Shown one piece after another: positions 41,155-49,674 of a stretch of 64,000 nucleotides of DNA (positions are counted from its first letter, which is position 1; the number at the start of each line of letters is the position of its first letter). Origin of the DNA: a virus; IMG/VR virus record IMGVR_UViG_3300044797_000308, positions 1 through 64,000 of that record; one strand, written 5' to 3'. Below the pieces are notes generated by a model. The model was not told the origin of the DNA. It saw only the letters and a program-made list of their open reading frames with translations, and did not search any database. Position numbers and translations under genes: made by a program.

Positions 41155-43536
41155 ATGTCAAGTGAATCGCCAGTAGTAGAATTATATAGTTCGGATGGTT
41201 ATGAATTAAGCATCCAGAATAATAATACCCTACCAGCGAATCCACGAGCTTTATTTGCTGCCGGATCTGACGGAACCAATTCTAGAATCATTTTAATGGA
41301 TGGTTCCAGCAGGCAAATCATTGCTGGAGCTGGTACAGCCGGCACACCTACTGGTGGCGTTCTTTCTATTCAAGGTGTTTCTGGTGGCACTGCGGTCCCT
41401 GTTTCGGGCACAGTGACGGCTACTAATCCATCCGTCTCTACCACTGCTGCTGCTGTCCCCACCTCTGCTACTTTCGTAGGTGGTGAAGTACAGGCTCTTC
41501 AGTCTGGTTTGACGACTGGAGATTTATACCCATTATCTATGACTACAGCCGGACTGCTTCGTGTGGACGGATCTAACGTTACACAGCCAGTTTCAGGTAC
41601 AGTGACGGCCAACGCAGGAACCGGAAATTTTACGGTCATACAAGCTACTGCTTCCAATCTCCTAGCCGAAGTTGGAGGATTAGGTGCTGCGGGATCTGCC
41701 CTGGTAGGTAATCCAGTTCTCAACGCAGGGTCCGATGGTACCGACACAAGAACACTTTTGACAGATACTTCTGGTAGACAAATCGTAGCGGGTGCTGCCG
41801 CTGCTGGCTCTGCTATCGCAGGTAATCCAGTTTTAGTAGGTGGCTCCGATGGTACAGACGCCCGAGCCCTTGCTACTGATACTTCTGGCCATATGGTCGT
41901 TGTGGGCACCGCCTCGGATAATACTGCCAACTCTACTGCTAAATTGCCTGTTATAGCAGCTGTAGCCAATACTTCCGCCCCCACTTATACTACTGGAGAT
42001 ATGGTCCCGCTCTCCACTGATACTTCCGGTAATCTAAGAATTACTGGTTCTATTAGCGCTTCCAATCCGTCTGTGTCTACCACGGCTGCTGCCGTTCCTA
42101 CTTCCGCTACCTTTGTAGGTGGTGAAGTGCAAGCCCTTCAGTCTGGTTTGACTGCTGGGGATCTGTATCCGCTTTCCTTGACCACGGCTGGCTTGCTTCG
42201 TGTCGATGGATCCAATGTTACTCAGCCTGTTTCAGGCACAGTCACGGCCAATCAAGGCACCGCCAATACCTTAGCCAATGCATGGACAACTGAAATTACT
42301 GACGGCACCCATGGCCCTGCTGCTGTCAAAGCCGCCTCTACTGCGGCTGTCGCAACCGATTCTGCTTTGGTAGTGGCCATCAGCCCTAATAACTCTCTAT
42401 CTTTATCTGCGCAAGATGTCACTGCTACTGGTGCTCTTGGCGCCTTGAATGCTACTGTCTCAGTAACTACGGCGGGTTTATCTTCCATAGGTATGCAGTT
42501 GGCCGCAGGAACTTTGATCGGAACCATTATACCGGAAATATCTTTTGATGGCGGTACTACTTGGAACGCAACTTACTTTGATGCTGTCAATACTGGAAAT
42601 ATTGTTTCCAGTTTTGTATTTGCCTCGTCTAACACCGCTACTGCCGCTACTATTGTGGGAGCGGGTGGTTCCGGTATGACACGTGTTCGAGTATCGGCCT
42701 ATACTTCCGGCACAGCCAATATTACTGTCAGAGCCTCTGATATCTCTGATCCTTCTAGTCTCTCGGAAGGCGTTCCTGGTCAGGTGCTTCCCCCTGTAGC
42801 CACTCTCAAAGGTTTATCGGATGGCACTGATATTCGTGCAGTGTTGGGCGATACTTCGGGGCGCACTATGGTAATAGGAGCAGCGGCAGCTGGTTCAGCC
42901 GTTACGGGTAATCCAGTTCTTATTGGTGGATCAGATGGTACTGATGCTCGTGTATTAGCAACTGATACTTCTGGACATCAAATCGTAGTTGGAGATGGCA
43001 CGGCCGGAACTCCTGCTGGTGGTGTTGTTTCCATACAAGGAGTTTCGGGCGGAACAGCTGTTCCGATTTCTGGATCTTTCAGTCTCACTCCTTCCTATGG
43101 AACTAGTAATCAATCAATCACTTGTACTATTAATAGCTTAGCCAGTGCTGGTCAGAGAGGATCTACCTCCGTTACTAACTCTACTCCTTTTAGAGATGCA
43201 TTAGTGCAAATTACAATAGTATCCGCCAGTACTGGCGTATCCACTACTGGAATTGTTAACGTGTATGCATATGGTTCTGCTAATGGTGGTACCACCTACG
43301 GTGATACAGCTACCGGTTCAGATGCTGGTATCACACTAACTTCTCCTCCTAACTTGAAGTTAATTGGTACTCTCAACGTGGTGGCTGATTCTGTTACATA
43401 TCACTCTAATCCACTTTCTGTGGCAGCCGCTTTCAATGGAAGGCTGCCACAACAATGGGGTATCGTGGTAGAAAATAAGACTGGTGCTGCTCTGGCCGCC
43501 AGTGGTAATAGTGCTTGGTACCAAGGAATTAGTTAA
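41155..43536 (+). CDS. tail-fibre-like repeat protein
   Basis: 793 residues, starting MSSESPVVELYSSDGYEL like the previous fibre. It contains two near-identical blocks (FVGGEVQALQSGLTTGDLYP and its copy 210 residues later), three GNPVL..GSDGTDxR blocks each followed by TDTSG, two GTAGTP-GGV modules, and a beta domain (IPEISFDGGTTWNATYF) also present in the 44373 product. The C-terminal 150 residues are unique beta-rich sequence. Probably receptor-contacting fibre. It overlaps the next start by TAATG. Confidence 0.75.
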   Translation: MSSESPVVELYSSDGYELSIQNNNTLPANPRALFAAGSDGTNSRIILMDGSSRQIIAGAGTAGTPTGGVLSIQGVSGGTAVPVSGTVTATNPSVSTTAAAVPTSATFVGGEVQALQSGLTTGDLYPLSMTTAGLLRVDGSNVTQPVSGTVTANAGTGNFTVIQATASNLLAEVGGLGAAGSALVGNPVLNAGSDGTDTRTLLTDTSGRQIVAGAAAAGSAIAGNPVLVGGSDGTDARALATDTSGHMVVVGTASDNTANSTAKLPVIAAVANTSAPTYTTGDMVPLSTDTSGNLRITGSISASNPSVSTTAAAVPTSATFVGGEVQALQSGLTAGDLYPLSLTTAGLLRVDGSNVTQPVSGTVTANQGTANTLANAWTTEITDGTHGPAAVKAASTAAVATDSALVVAISPNNSLSLSAQDVTATGALGALNATVSVTTAGLSSIGMQLAAGTLIGTIIPEISFDGGTTWNATYFDAVNTGNIVSSFVFASSNTATAATIVGAGGSGMTRVRVSAYTSGTANITVRASDISDPSSLSEGVPGQVLPPVATLKGLSDGTDIRAVLGDTSGRTMVIGAAAAGSAVTGNPVLIGGSDGTDARVLATDTSGHQIVVGDGTAGTPAGGVVSIQGVSGGTAVPISGSFSLTPSYGTSNQSITCTINSLASAGQRGSTSVTNSTPFRDALVQITIVSASTGVSTTGIVNVYAYGSANGGTTYGDTATGSDAGITLTSPPNLKLIGTLNVVADSVTYHSNPLSVAAAFNGRLPQQWGIVVENKTGAALAASGNSAWYQGIS
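41398..42252 (+). repeat. direct repeats within and between fibre genes
   Basis: The block around 41398-41610 recurs around 42050-42252 with near-identical protein (TTAAAVPTSATFVGGEVQAL and the following VDGSNVTQPVSGTVTAN) and high but not complete DNA identity. Related modules appear in 39900-40760 and 45140-45270. These repeats offer ready recombination points between fibre genes. Confidence 0.8.
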
Positions 43537-44312
43537 TGAGCTCCTCTATTACTTTTGGCGCTACGTCTCTTGGTGGGCTTGGAATCAACCAAGCAGTAAC
43601 GATCAAACCAGGTGGACTCATCGGTTATCATACATGGTGCTGTTTTACTAAGCTAACAACTCTTTCTGGCGGCCAACAAGTCTTATGGCAGCCAATGTTG
43701 ACTCTTCATGTTTCATGGTTTCAGATTTTGTATGACACTGCTTCAACCAAGATTGGATTGTTTGGTGGTCCAACACCTGCTGTTTTAGTAACGACGATCA
43801 CCCCCACTCTGGGACAGTGGTACTTCATTGCTTATACGTTGTCTGCAAGTGGTACCGGTTCTTCAGCTACAACTACATGGACGATTTACATCAAACCAGT
43901 TGGTGCCGCAACCTGCCGCGTGTTTTCTTTTACTGGAACAGGAACTACTTACCCTGCACAACAACCTGATTTTTTGGGATTAGGTAATGTGGCTAGTTGG
44001 TCTGGTAGCACTACGTCTACTGAACCATGGGAGGGCAGCATCTGTGGTGTAAAGTATTGGAACGGCGTATCTCTTACTCAGGAAGAAATTGAAAGAGAGA
44101 GTGAGCAGATTGCGCCAGTTCGTAGATCCGATCTCTTCTGGTATTTCCCACTAACACATCCTCTCGATTTGTATCCTCAGCAATTTGTTGAAGGGGGCCA
44201 AACTCCTTGGGTTGCATTCACTCCCGCAAATTTAAGCCAAGGATCTGGTCCCCCTATTCCTGAGTACAAAGATGCTGGCTTTATTGATAATACGGCGGTC
44301 TGGGGTTACTAA
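43536..44312 (+). CDS. LamG/concanavalin-like lectin-fold virion protein
   Basis: 258 residues. Pattern of a laminin-G/ConA-like jelly roll: HTWCCFTKLTTLSGGQQVLW, LYDTASTKIGLFG-like strand, GQWYFIAYTLSASG, WTIYIKP, WEGSICGVKYWNGVSLTQEE. Such domains bind sugars. Placed between two fibre genes with a TAATG overlap, it is a good candidate for a glycan-binding fibre component. The C-terminal 50 residues are an extension. No enzymatic residues recognised. Confidence 0.7.
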   Translation: MSSSITFGATSLGGLGINQAVTIKPGGLIGYHTWCCFTKLTTLSGGQQVLWQPMLTLHVSWFQILYDTASTKIGLFGGPTPAVLVTTITPTLGQWYFIAYTLSASGTGSSATTTWTIYIKPVGAATCRVFSFTGTGTTYPAQQPDFLGLGNVASWSGSTTSTEPWEGSICGVKYWNGVSLTQEEIERESEQIAPVRRSDLFWYFPLTHPLDLYPQQFVEGGQTPWVAFTPANLSQGSGPPIPEYKDAGFIDNTAVWGY

Positions 44313-44320
44313 TATTATAT

Positions 44321-44336
44321 TTGTCGGACGCGACAA
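44321..44336 (+). promoter_or_regulatory. hairpin in leader of next fibre gene
   Basis: TTGTCG-GACG-CGACAA is a perfect 6-bp stem, 8 bases after the lectin gene stop and 37 bases before the next ATG. No T run follows. Possible mRNA processing or attenuation element. Confidence 0.35.
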
Positions 44337-44372
44337 TCAATAACATGTCATAGTAAGCATGGGGGCTAACTT

Positions 44373-45821
44373 ATGACTTATCAAATTATTCTTATCAGTG
44401 CGATTACCAATCCAGATAACAGTTTTAGTGTAAATGGCGTTTTCTGGTTGACAGCTAACTCCAATAATATAGTTCCAGCACCGGGGTTTCAGAGTCAAGT
44501 TCCCTTTATTGATTCCTCTGATGCAAATTTATTGCAGATGGGAGATATTGTCGAGCAATCATTCAATAGTGGTAATTTCCCGTCTGGAACTTCCTTAGCT
44601 ACCGTGCAATCCACTTTGCAATCACAATATTCTGTTGCACAGTCAAACTTATCTGCTTTAAATCCGGCACTTAGCCAAATGGTAGGGACTGTTTATAATG
44701 GTTCCACGTGGACTACCTCTAGCCCTTTTACACCGGCCTTTACGGACTCTACGGTAGGAACTTTTGCCGCCCTTAATAGCATTGTTCAGATCTCTATGCT
44801 AGGCAACGAATCCGTTGGGTTTCAAATTGCTGCCGGAACTTTCATTGGAGATTTACTTCCTGAAACTTCTTTTGATAATGGTCTCACTTGGAATCAAACA
44901 TATTTTTCCATGGCTAGTACCTTTACCAAACAAGCAGTCATTGGATTTGCCTCTGCTAATACAGCTACTGCGGGCACTATCGTTGTACCAGGTGGCACTA
45001 ATTTAGTTCGTATTCGTGCCTTTGTTTATACTTCCGGTACTTGTAGTATCACCATCAATGCCTCTAAATCTGATGATCCAACATTAGCCACCTTCATTAC
45101 GCCTTCCGCCAACCCAATGCCACCAAGCTTGGCTATTATGGGTGGCTCTGTAACAACTGCGGCTCCAACCTATACCACCGCTTTGGCCAATGCACTATCC
45201 CTCAATACTTCGGGTGGTTTAAGAGTAGATGGCTCTGGCGTTACTCAACCAGTTAGTGGTACCGTAGCTACTACGCAGAGCACCTCTCCTTGGGCGGATA
45301 ACATCACTGAAATTGGTGGTGTGGCAGTAGCCGCTGTGGCTAAGGGTGTTCAAGCTACCAATGCTTTGGGAGTACAAGAATTAAAAGATTCAGGTCGTAC
45401 TCCATTAGTATATGAGATTAGTGCTGTAGCTGGTGTAACTACCGAAGCCTTGTTGTCACTAACCCCATTAACTGGGTTTGTGGCCGGTGCTGCCGCTACT
45501 ACTTTCACCATTACTAGCGGAAAAACATTTAGAATTCAAGCCATGACTCTAACTGTTAGAACTACCACCACGGTCGCGGCTGGTGCTGTTGTCAGATTGA
45601 GAATAACAAGTACGGGAACTCCAACCACTTCAACGCCAGTCACAGCCACGGTAGGCGCTACAAGTGGCTCAGGTACGACAGTTTCTGGCTGGGCAAACAG
45701 CGCTACCGTAACATTTCCAGATGGTTTAGAGCTATCTGGAACCATGGAGTTTGCTATATCAACTTTGGCTTCATCTACTTCTTGTACTTTGGATGTTTCT
45801 TTGATTGGGTTTATTTACTAA
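44373..45821 (+). CDS. tail-fibre-like protein sharing modules with 41155
   Basis: 482 residues. The N-terminal 130 residues are distinct (YQIILISAITNPDNSFSVNG). Residues about 130-240 (GFQIAAGTFIGDLLPETSFD, NTATAGTIVVPGG) are homologous to the beta domain of the 41155 product. A module PTYTTALANALSLNTSGGLR and VDGSGVTQPVSGTV follows, then a unique C-terminal beta domain. ATG follows GGGGGCTAACTT. Likely another virion-surface protein that exchanges parts with its neighbours. Confidence 0.7.
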   Translation: MTYQIILISAITNPDNSFSVNGVFWLTANSNNIVPAPGFQSQVPFIDSSDANLLQMGDIVEQSFNSGNFPSGTSLATVQSTLQSQYSVAQSNLSALNPALSQMVGTVYNGSTWTTSSPFTPAFTDSTVGTFAALNSIVQISMLGNESVGFQIAAGTFIGDLLPETSFDNGLTWNQTYFSMASTFTKQAVIGFASANTATAGTIVVPGGTNLVRIRAFVYTSGTCSITINASKSDDPTLATFITPSANPMPPSLAIMGGSVTTAAPTYTTALANALSLNTSGGLRVDGSGVTQPVSGTVATTQSTSPWADNITEIGGVAVAAVAKGVQATNALGVQELKDSGRTPLVYEISAVAGVTTEALLSLTPLTGFVAGAAATTFTITSGKTFRIQAMTLTVRTTTTVAAGAVVRLRITSTGTPTTSTPVTATVGATSGSGTTVSGWANSATVTFPDGLELSGTMEFAISTLASSTSCTLDVSLIGFIY

Positions 45822-45878
45822 GAGTGGGGCACTATTCTGATATATTGAGTAAGAGACCCTCAGAAGAAAGAGTCATGG

Positions 45879-46622
45879 ATGCTTGGCAAAATTTATTTAA
45901 TTACAAACCTTGTTGACGGTAAGAAATACGTGGGACAGACCGTTAAACCCATAGAAAAAAGGTTAAAAGAGCATTTTAAGGCTGCGTTCGTAGAGAACAG
46001 ACGTGCCATTATTTGTAGCGCTATCAGAAAGTACGGTAAAGACAGTTTTAGTATCGAATGCCTGCAAGATAATATATCTATTGATAATTTAGATGCGGCA
46101 GAGCAATATTGGATTAAGTATTGTGATACCTTCGGAAAGAACGGTTATAACGCCACAACGGGTGGTAACCAATGTCGTATTTCAGACGAAACTAAGCTGA
46201 AGATATCAATTGCTCTTATGGGACATCCTGTTTCAGAAGAATCACGAAAAAAAATGTCAGAGTCACAAAAAGGAAAAGTTGGGGCATTAAATTCTTTCTA
46301 TGGACGAACTCATTCGGAGGAGACGATAGCACAGATTAAAAAGACACTAACTGGTAAAATGTCCGGTGAGAAGAATCCATTTTACGGCAAACATCACTCC
46401 AAGGAGTCAAAGAAAAAATTGAGTGAAAGTCTCAAAGGCAAGAATATTGGAGTAAAAGCAGGCATCAAACATCATAATGCAAGACTTATAGAGTCAGAAG
46501 TTCTAGAAATTAGAAAACTGGCTTTAGAAGGATACTTACATTTAGAGTTAGCAAAAATGTTTAGGGTTGCACGACAAACTATCACTAAGATAGTTAATAG
46601 ACGTATTTGGAGACATATATGA
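45879..46622 (+). CDS. GIY-YIG homing endonuclease
   Basis: 247 residues. N-terminal GIY-YIG core: GKIYLITNLVDGKKYVGQTV, RAIICSAIRKYGKDSFSIE. NUMOD3-type repeats follow (DETKLKISIALMGHPVSEES, SEETIAQIKKTLTGK, SKESKKKLSESLKGK), then a helix-turn-helix, HLELAKMFRVARQTITKIV. The stop overlaps the next ATG (ATGA 46619-46622). TTCTGATATATTGAG about 40 bases upstream resembles other + strand leaders and may have served the downstream lipase gene before insertion. Confidence 0.93.
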   Translation: MLGKIYLITNLVDGKKYVGQTVKPIEKRLKEHFKAAFVENRRAIICSAIRKYGKDSFSIECLQDNISIDNLDAAEQYWIKYCDTFGKNGYNATTGGNQCRISDETKLKISIALMGHPVSEESRKKMSESQKGKVGALNSFYGRTHSEETIAQIKKTLTGKMSGEKNPFYGKHHSKESKKKLSESLKGKNIGVKAGIKHHNARLIESEVLEIRKLALEGYLHLELAKMFRVARQTITKIVNRRIWRHI

Positions 46623-47482
46623 CTCGTGCTCTCGTACACAGTGGCGGAGCCGCCAAAGGTGCTTGGGCAACCGGAGTTATTCGATATTTATTGGGAGATT
46701 TGGGTATCAGTTATGATATTTATACGGGCACTTCGGTAGGCGCTATTAATGTAGCTTTTCTAGCTATGTTCAAGTCAGGAGAGGAACAGGCAGCCCTCCA
46801 ACTACTGACCGATTGGTGGCTCAAACTGGATAGTTCTAAAATATATAAGCCCTGGCCCTTTTGGGGAAGAATTGCGGCAGCTTGGCGTAAATCCTTCTAT
46901 GATAGCTCCCCCTTGCATGAAATCATTAGGCAGAACGTTAGCCTAGAAAAGATTAGGGCTTCTGGCAAAAAAATTTCTGTGGGAGCCCTTAATCTGCATA
47001 CTGGCAAGTATACTGTCTTCAATCAGGATAGCGATAATTTTATTGATGCCGTCTTAGCCTCCTCAGCTTTCCCGGCCATGCTTTCTCCTATTAAAATCAA
47101 TAACGATCTTTACATCGATGGTGGAATGAAGACCCTATCCCCTATTAAGATGGCTATTGAAATGGGAGCAGATGAAATTGATGTCATTACCACCTCCCCC
47201 GATGTGAGAGACAAAAAGTTTATGGAAGACCCTAACATTATAGATATTGTTAGGCGTGCTTTCGATGTAGCTACCGATAAAATACTATCCAATGATATAG
47301 AGTTGGCCATGATGTATAACCAGTTAGCAGAAGCGGGTCTGTCTAACAAAAAACCCATCAAACTTCGTATTATTAAGCCACACTACAATTTATTAGATAA
47401 TGTGTTAGATTTCGATCCTCGGAAAATCAGAGAAATGATGGAGCTGGGCTACAAAGATGCTCGCCTTAGATACATAATGTGA
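46619..47482 (+). CDS. patatin-like phospholipase
   Basis: 287 residues from the ATG overlapping the endonuclease stop. The three family signatures are present: oxyanion loop SGGAAKGAW (residues 8-16), nucleophile elbow GTSVG with S39, and catalytic D167 in DGGM. Patatins hydrolyse acyl chains from phospholipids or other lipids. The length is close to bacterial single-domain members, and no signal peptide or membrane segment is seen, so it acts in the cytoplasm or is packaged. Uses might include membrane damage at lysis or interference with host lipid signalling. Its neighbours are an endonuclease and small virion-like genes, which do not decide this. Confidence 0.9.
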   Translation: MTRALVHSGGAAKGAWATGVIRYLLGDLGISYDIYTGTSVGAINVAFLAMFKSGEEQAALQLLTDWWLKLDSSKIYKPWPFWGRIAAAWRKSFYDSSPLHEIIRQNVSLEKIRASGKKISVGALNLHTGKYTVFNQDSDNFIDAVLASSAFPAMLSPIKINNDLYIDGGMKTLSPIKMAIEMGADEIDVITTSPDVRDKKFMEDPNIIDIVRRAFDVATDKILSNDIELAMMYNQLAEAGLSNKKPIKLRIIKPHYNLLDNVLDFDPRKIREMMELGYKDARLRYIM

Positions 47483-47495
47483 ATATTTCTACATA
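47480..47495 (+). promoter_or_regulatory. weaker copy of the intergenic motif
   Basis: TGAATATTTCTACATA resembles the TGGTAATATCTCTWCATA motif at 13268 and 26820 (gap of two bases and one change) and is again placed shortly before a structural-looking gene (47514). Confidence 0.35.
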
Positions 47496-47513
47496 GAAAG
47501 AGGAGTATAATTC

Positions 47514-47864
47514 ATGGGTGCATATCCAAACGATCGATCTAACGACCCAAAGGGGCCGATTACTTACGGTAGAGATTTCAATTTCTTTGCCAATGTGACA
47601 CCTACTATCAGCATAAGTACTGCCTTCAATTTTGATGCGGATGTTGTTATTCTTTTTCCTAGTTATACGGTTACTTTTACAACTGCGGCAACAGGTGGTG
47701 CAGTTGCTCAATATTCATTTAACGGCAATACTGTGCATGGAGATATAGGTGCTGTTTCGGGTGGTGTAGGAGTTACTTCACTTGTTTTCGAGAACCGACA
47801 AATATCTAAAATATGGTTTAGAGGCACCGGTATAATTAGGGTTGAAGCCTGGGGTATTAGATAA
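47514..47864 (+). CDS. small beta-rich virion-like protein
   Basis: 116 residues, preceded by AAGAGGAGTATAATTC. Beta-rich (PTISISTAFNFDADVVILFP, VFENRQISKIWFRG) with no helical or catalytic features; typical of small virion-surface or tail proteins. The function is unknown. Confidence 0.6.
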   Translation: MGAYPNDRSNDPKGPITYGRDFNFFANVTPTISISTAFNFDADVVILFPSYTVTFTTAATGGAVAQYSFNGNTVHGDIGAVSGGVGVTSLVFENRQISKIWFRGTGIIRVEAWGIR

Positions 47865-47893
47865 TTTGATGTAGCAAGTGTAAGGAGTAAGAT

Positions 47894-48244
47894 ATGAGCG
47901 AAGATTTCAGTAAAATTATAATCGACTCGACCAATCCAGACGATGTTAGTCAGAAAGTGACTAGCGAAAAAGAAACGCGTATCAAGTTTCTGACTGTGGC
48001 TCGTTGGGCTGGTCGTGAAAAAGATATGTTGCTGCTTTTTGCTAAGTTTGATAAGTTGATGCGTGCTGCCACCAACGAAGATAAAAGAAAAGACGTTAGT
48101 AAAATAGGCGCCATAGAAGTGTATAAATTATTGGGAGATTGTTTTGCTTCTCTGAAATCAAGCAATGCCCTACAAATTCCAGGCCTCGACTCTCATAGGG
48201 GCGAATTGTGGGTTGACGGTGAGTTGATCTATAAAGATAAGTAA
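47894..48244 (+). CDS. hypothetical small helical protein
   Basis: 116 residues; ATG follows AAGGAGTAAGAT, a strong ribosome site. Charged, helical, no membrane segment, ending ELWVDGELIYKDK. Ten bases before the HNH endonuclease gene. No family recognised. Confidence 0.6.
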   Translation: MSEDFSKIIIDSTNPDDVSQKVTSEKETRIKFLTVARWAGREKDMLLLFAKFDKLMRAATNEDKRKDVSKIGAIEVYKLLGDCFASLKSSNALQIPGLDSHRGELWVDGELIYKDK

Positions 48245-48254
48245 AGTAAGTAAT

Positions 48255-48962
48255 ATGAAATTATGTAAGAAATGTTATATTGAGAAAAATGAAAACGAAT
48301 TTTGTAAGTGTAAAAGAATGATTGATGGACTATATTGTTATTGCAAGGCATGCGAATCGATAAACAAGAAAGAATACTATCAACAAAATAAAGCAAAATT
48401 AATTGTAAACGCTCAAAATAATTATCGTAAAAATAAAGATCGTAAGAAGGCGTACGATAAAAAGAGATATCAGAAAAATATCGAAAAACATCAAGAAAGT
48501 AGCAGATTATACTACCAAAAGAATAAGCGGATTTATGCTGATAGAAATCGTAAAAATTCAGCAGAAAAATATAAAAATAATCCAGTTTTCAAGATAAGAA
48601 ACAGAGTATCCTGCGAAATAAAAAGGGCATTAAAGAAAAATAATTCATCCAAAAACGGACACTCAGTTCTCGACTTCATTCCATATTCTATACGAGATTT
48701 AAAAGTTTATTTGGAAAATCAGTTTGAGCCGTGGATGACTTGGAATAATTGGGGGAAATATGACCCAAAAATATGGAATGACAACGATCAATCAACTTGG
48801 ACATGGCAAATTGATCATATAATACCACAGAGCAAATTACCATATACTACAATGACCGACAATAATTTTCAGATATGTTGGGCATTAAGTAATCTGCGAC
48901 CATTAAGTGCTAAACAAAATTTGCTTGATGGAGTATATAGAAAGAGACATATCAATGAGTGA
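48255..48962 (+). CDS. HNH homing endonuclease (paralogue of left-edge gene)
   Basis: 235 residues. N-terminal zinc knuckle pairs (CKKCYIEKNENEFCKCK and CKACES), Lys/Tyr/Asn-rich linker with KNIEKHQESSRLYYQKNK-type repeats, then an HNH core with WQIDHIIPQSKLPY and CWALSNLRPL. It is clearly paralogous to the truncated gene at 3-656 (also sharing a PYSIRDLKVYLENQF-like segment). Very AT-rich. The next gene's ATG lies inside its last codons (48955). Confidence 0.92.
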   Translation: MKLCKKCYIEKNENEFCKCKRMIDGLYCYCKACESINKKEYYQQNKAKLIVNAQNNYRKNKDRKKAYDKKRYQKNIEKHQESSRLYYQKNKRIYADRNRKNSAEKYKNNPVFKIRNRVSCEIKRALKKNNSSKNGHSVLDFIPYSIRDLKVYLENQFEPWMTWNNWGKYDPKIWNDNDQSTWTWQIDHIIPQSKLPYTTMTDNNFQICWALSNLRPLSAKQNLLDGVYRKRHINE

Positions 48963-49200
48963 AGATAATGTTAAAATAACATATTACGGAGAGGTAGTCT
49001 GGTTTGATCCCAAAAGAGGTTATGGCTTCATTTTTTGGGAGATAGATGGCGTCAAACAAAAAGATCTTTTTGTCCATTTTTCTGACGTTTCCTGTGAGGG
49101 TTTTAAGACACTTTATAAGGGTCAAAAAGTAAAATTTGGTCTAGGTATCAATAAGCATGGTGACCCCAAAGCCACCAGTGTTGAAATCATGAAGAACTAA
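48955..49200 (+). CDS. cold-shock domain (CspA-like) nucleic-acid-binding protein
   Basis: 81 residues. Cold-shock fold signatures: GEVVWFDPKRGYGFIFW (RNP1-type) and DLFVHFSDVSCEG (RNP2-type), then QKVKFGLGINKHGDPKATSV. Such proteins bind single-stranded RNA/DNA and melt structure. The ATG at 48955 overlaps the HNH gene by 8 bases, so it depends on that gene's translation or was captured beside it. Its stop abuts the stop of the convergent minus-strand gene. Could modulate phage or host mRNAs. Confidence 0.9.
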   Translation: MSEDNVKITYYGEVVWFDPKRGYGFIFWEIDGVKQKDLFVHFSDVSCEGFKTLYKGQKVKFGLGINKHGDPKATSVEIMKN

Positions 49201-49491
49201 TTATTTCTTGAAATAAATTTCAATAATCTGAGCAGCCAAGGCTAACAAACCGCTGACATACAATACTTTAATCCTAAACATGTCCTTGGATAGTTCGTCT
49301 ACCTGTTCGACTAATTTATCTGCCGTATCTTCAATTCTATCTTGTTGAAGTTTGCCGGCGGTTAGCTTCTCGAAAATTTCTTCTCGCTCTTCTGCGGCAA
49401 TAGTCTCTATTTCAACAGCTTTTCTATTGACTTCTAGAATAATTTGCAAGTCTTTTCTGTTGAATTGTTCCGGCATTTTTGTGGTCTCCAT
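49201..49491 (-). CDS. small coiled protein with C-terminal membrane anchor
   Basis: 96 residues, minus strand. Helical and charged for residues 1-70, then a hydrophobic segment (IKVLYVSGLLALAAQIIEIY) ending in FKK, consistent with a tail-anchored membrane protein. It is last of three minus-strand genes reading from 50127. A lysis accessory or membrane-bound regulator is possible; no family recognised. An alternative start, MPEQF, lies 5 codons in. Confidence 0.55.
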   Translation of the reverse strand: METTKMPEQFNRKDLQIILEVNRKAVEIETIAAEEREEIFEKLTAGKLQQDRIEDTADKLVEQVDELSKDMFRIKVLYVSGLLALAAQIIEIYFKK

Positions 49492-49499
49492 TTATCAAA

Positions 49500-49664
49500 T
49501 TAGTTAGTCTGTTGTTTGCGTTTTTTTGCCCTTTCTAAAATCCTACTGCATTTATTGTCCAATTTTTTGTACTCTTCTACGGTAGTTTGTTCAACGTCAG
49601 CAGCCTCTTCATCTTGCTCAAAAATTTGATCAATAACTTCTGCTAGTTGTTTACGCGAATGCAT
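49500..49664 (-). CDS. small hypothetical charged protein
   Basis: 54 residues from the ATG at 49664 (MHSRKQLAEVIDQIF); a longer reading starts at 49712 but would overlap the upstream gene by 38 bases. Helical, acidic middle and basic tail (ERAKKRKQQ). It lies 8 bases before the membrane-anchor gene, in the same minus-strand operon. Function unknown. Confidence 0.5.
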   Translation of the reverse strand: MHSRKQLAEVIDQIFEQDEEAADVEQTTVEEYKKLDNKCSRILERAKKRKQQTN

Positions 49665-49674
49665 GTTTGACCTC

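Noticed and set aside
39900-43100. Repeats resembling a CRISPR or satellite array
   Set aside because: Repeats are in frame, of unequal length and encode fibre modules; no regular spacers.
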